Shown: in pieces, positions 7,601 to 8,318 of the stretch
How the letters are laid out: the number at the start of each line of letters is the position of its first letter
Position numbering within the stretch: the stretch's first letter is position 1
Assembly: GCA_023399635.1 (NCBI GenBank)
Contig: JAEWOP010000051.1
Coordinates: forward strand, 1-8,318
Direction: 5' to 3'
From: Pseudomonadota bacterium
GTDB lineage: Bacteria > Pseudomonadota > Alphaproteobacteria > Rhizobiales > Rhizobiaceae
DNA: 8,318 bases
Made by a program: the position numbers and the translations under genes
Notes under the pieces: model-generated
The model's database searches: none
Told to the model about the DNA's origin: nothing
What the model saw: only the letters and a program-made list of their open reading frames with translations

Positions 7601-8107
7601 CCAGGACGCCTTCAGCATCACGGGATAGCCGACCTCGGCTGCCATGCGTGCTACTTCCGCCATGTCATCGGGAAGGGGCTCCGTCGCGGGCACCACCGGA
7701 ACCCCGACCGATACAGCGAGATTGCGGGCAGCCACCTTGTTACCAAGGCGGCGCATGGTCTCAGCGGTGGGCCCGATAAAGATGATACCTGCATCGTTGC
7801 AGGCCTCGACGAATTCAGGGCTCTCCGAAAGCAAGCCGTAACCGGGATGGATGGCATCTGCGCCGGAGAGCTTTGCAACTCTGATCACTTCAGGGATGGA
7901 GAGGTAGCTCTCGATCGGTCCCAAGTCCCGCTCCAGATGCGGGCCGCGCCCAACCTGATAACTTTCATCGGCCTTGAAACGGTGCAGGGATAGCTTGTCT
8001 TCTTCTGCCCAGATCGCAACCGTCTTGATGCCAAGCTCGTTCGCTGCGCGGAACACGCGGATGGCGATCTCGGACCGATTGGCGACCAGAATCTTCGAAA
8101 TAGGCAA
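4646..8107 (-). CDS. pyc: Pyruvate carboxylase, biotin-dependent, single chain
   Basis: This 1153-residue enzyme carboxylates pyruvate to oxaloacetate using ATP and bicarbonate, refilling the TCA cycle. It normally works as a cytosolic tetramer. The biotin carboxylase domain (about 1-455) has KILVANRSEIAIR at the N-terminus, the ATP-grasp glycine loop SWGGGGRGM (168-176), K245, the EVNPRIQVEH signature (297-306) and Arg353. The carboxyltransferase barrel (about 535-835) has TMRDGHQS with metal ligand Asp548, the VKDMAG lysine Lys717 (carbamylated in the family), HFHTHD with His746 and His748, and Thr881. After the allosteric/tetramerisation region, the C-terminal carrier domain has EAMKM with biotinylated Lys1118. 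CT and carrier residues fall one below the R. etli numbering as I remember it. The start is TTG at 8107, preceded by GGAGGGG at 7 bases; an in-frame TGA at 8125-8123 leaves no other usable start. It follows a luxR-type gene at 103 bases. Confidence 0.98.
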   Translation of the reverse strand: MPISKILVANRSEIAIRVFRAANELGIKTVAIWAEEDKLSLHRFKADESYQVGRGPHLERDLGPIESYLSIPEVIRVAKLSGADAIHPGYGLLSESPEFVEACNDAGIIFIGPTAETMRRLGNKVAARNLAVSVGVPVVPATEPLPDDMAEVARMAAEVGYPVMLKASWGGGGRGMRVIRSEADLAKEVTEAKREAMAAFGKDEVYLEKLVERARHVESQILGDTHGNVVHLFERDCSIQRRNQKVVERAPAPYLSDAQRQELAEYSLKIARATSYIGAGTVEYLMDADTGRFYFIEVNPRIQVEHTVTEVVTGIDIVKAQIHILEGAAIGTAESGVPRQEDIRLNGHALQCRITTEDPEQNFIPDYGRITAYRSAAGFGIRLDGGTAYTGAIITRYYDPLLVKVTAAGSTPQEAISRMDRALREFRIRGVATNLTFLEAIIGHASFRDNSYTTKFIDSTPELFAQVKRQDRATKLLTYLADVSVNGHPEVKGRPMPSPQAAKPVVPYINGPVPDGTKQMLDQLGPRKFAEWIRSENRVLMTDTTMRDGHQSLLATRMRTYDIARVAGVYARALPNLFSLECWGGATFDVSMRFLTEDPWERLALVREGAPNLLLQMLLRGANGVGYKNYPDNVVKYFVRQAARGGIDVFRVFDCLNWVENMRVSMDAVQEENRICEATICYTGDLLNSARPKYDLKYYTSLAAELERVGAHIIAVKDMAGLLKPAAARVLFKALREATDLPIHFHTHDTSGIAAATVLAAVDAGVDIVDAAMDAFSGTTSQPCLGSIVEALAGSERDPGLDPEWIRRISFYWEAVRNQYAAFESDLKGPASEVYLHEMPGGQFTNLKEQARSLGLENRWHRVAQTYADANQMFGDIVKVTPSSKVVGDMALMMVSQDLTVADVENPEKDIAFPESVVSMLKGDLGQPPGGWPEALQKKALKGEKPYTERPGALLADADLDAERRAIEEKLERPVDDFEFASYLMYPKVFTDFAQAIETYGPVSVLPTHAYFYGLSDGEELFADIERGKTLVIVNQATSGTDSKGMVTAFFELNGQPRRIKVPDRSHGAAGSAARRKAETGNANHLGAPMPGVISTVAVSAGQAVKAGDILLSIEAMKMETALHAERDGTLAEVLVSAGDQIDAKDLLVVFSD

Positions 8108-8114
8108 GTTAGAT

Positions 8115-8121
8115 CCCCTCC
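8115..8121 (-). promoter_or_regulatory. Strong ribosome-binding site that fixes the TTG start of pyc
   Basis: GGAGGGG on the minus strand is spaced 7 bases from TTG 8107. It explains initiation at a weak start codon. The same bases are read as codons of a four-codon mini-ORF (ATG GAG GGG ATC TAA, 8123-8109) that ends one base before the TTG. Confidence 0.75.
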
Positions 8122-8153
8122 ATCAACCACAGCCAATGCTGCACTGCACGGGG

Positions 8154-8181
8154 AAACTATCTTCTTGCAAGGCGAAGTCAA
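8154..8181 (-). promoter_or_regulatory. Candidate sigma-70-type promoter for pyc
   Basis: On the minus strand TTGACT (8181-8176) is followed after 16 bases by TAGTTT (8159-8154). The -35 is a good match and the -10 only moderate. It lies in the gap between the luxR-type gene and pyc, about 47 bases before the TTG start, so pyc may have its own promoter. A CTTGCAAG palindrome (8164-8171) sits in the spacer. Confidence 0.35.
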
Positions 8182-8186
8182 TTTAT

Positions 8187-8201
8187 CCCTTCATCCAAGG
8201 G
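8187..8201. terminator. Small hairpin after the luxR-type gene
   Basis: CCCTT-CATCC-AAGGG gives a perfect 5-bp stem with a 5-base loop, 9 bases past the luxR-type stop and just upstream of the candidate pyc promoter. On the minus strand it is followed by ATAAATTG, not a true T-run, so it is at best a weak terminator. Confidence 0.3.
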
Positions 8202-8210
8202 TGCCACCTG

Positions 8211-8318
8211 CTAGGAAACTAGGCCGCGGCGAAGAGCGATGGCGACAACATGCTGCCGGTTCTTTGCTTTCATCTTGTCTTGCAAGGCATTGATGTACCA
8301 ATCGACTGTATGGTTCGA
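8211..8318 (-). CDS. LuxR-family transcriptional regulator, C-terminal end only
   Basis: Partial gene, read by hand: 35 codons and a TAG stop (8213-8211); the rest lies beyond the right edge. The visible peptide contains NHTVDWYINALQDKMKAKNR followed by a segment ending VVAIALRRGLVS. This is the recognition helix and last helix of a LuxR/GerE-type helix-turn-helix: the pattern xHTVxxxxxxxxxKxxAxNRxxxVxxAxxRG is the family hallmark and normally lies at the very C-terminus, as here. It binds DNA as a dimer. The N-terminal sensing domain (autoinducer-binding, receiver or other) is not visible, so the signal is unknown. It lies 103 bases upstream of pyc on the same strand, so a regulatory link to pyc is possible but unproven. 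Confidence 0.85.
   Translation of the reverse strand, partial: SNHTVDWYINALQDKMKAKNRQHVVAIALRRGLVS

Noticed and set aside
7139..7993. 284-codon open frame on the plus strand opposite pyc
   Set aside because: Antisense to the biotin carboxylase-encoding part of pyc; no recognisable motif and no independent promoter or ribosome-binding site seen.
8163..8288. Direct repeat TCTTGCAAGGC at 8163-8173 and 8278-8288
   Set aside because: Only 11 bases and two copies, one inside the conserved luxR-type coding region. Too short to claim a binding-site pair or mobile-element scar.

Overview
The window looks like ordinary chromosomal backbone DNA from an alphaproteobacterium, most likely in the Rhizobiaceae (Rhizobium, Sinorhizobium or Agrobacterium group). 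The evidence is GC-rich coding sequence, a 1153-residue single-chain pyruvate carboxylase whose catalytic residues sit within one position of the Rhizobium etli enzyme numbering, and an alphaproteobacterial-type IspG. I see no insertion sequence, CRISPR array, tRNA or rRNA, and no phage gene. No gene-free stretch exceeds 300 bases; the longest gap is about 126 bases.

Layout from left to right: (1) the 5' end of a probable peptidoglycan glycosyltransferase gene, mtgA, on the minus strand and running off the left edge; (2) ispA, farnesyl diphosphate synthase, on the plus strand and divergent from mtgA; (3) an OmpA-family lipoprotein with a glycine zipper, on the minus strand and convergent with ispA, with a strong hairpin between them; (4) ispG, HMBPP synthase, minus strand; (5) an MFS transporter of the YbjJ/MosC-like kind, minus strand; (6) pyc, pyruvate carboxylase, minus strand, starting at a TTG codon behind a near-perfect Shine-Dalgarno; (7) the last 35 codons of a LuxR-type regulator, minus strand, running off the right edge.

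Five genes in a row (luxR, pyc, MFS, ispG, ompA-like) share the minus strand, but the gaps between them are 74 to 116 bases. Several gaps hold their own palindromes or promoter-like elements, so they are more likely separate or partly coupled units than one tight operon.

Functionally the left half leans toward isoprenoid and envelope work. IspG makes the precursor HMBPP and IspA makes farnesyl diphosphate, which leads to undecaprenyl phosphate and quinone side chains. MtgA polymerises undecaprenyl-linked lipid II, and the OmpA-like lipoprotein tethers the outer membrane to peptidoglycan. The right half holds anaplerosis (Pyc: pyruvate to oxaloacetate) beside a LuxR-type regulator. I found no convincing previously undescribed system. 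The points most worth checking are the palindrome in front of the MFS gene, the forced TTG start and leader of pyc, the inverted repeat in the ispG leader, and the strong ribosome-binding site upstream of ispA that belongs to a different reading frame.
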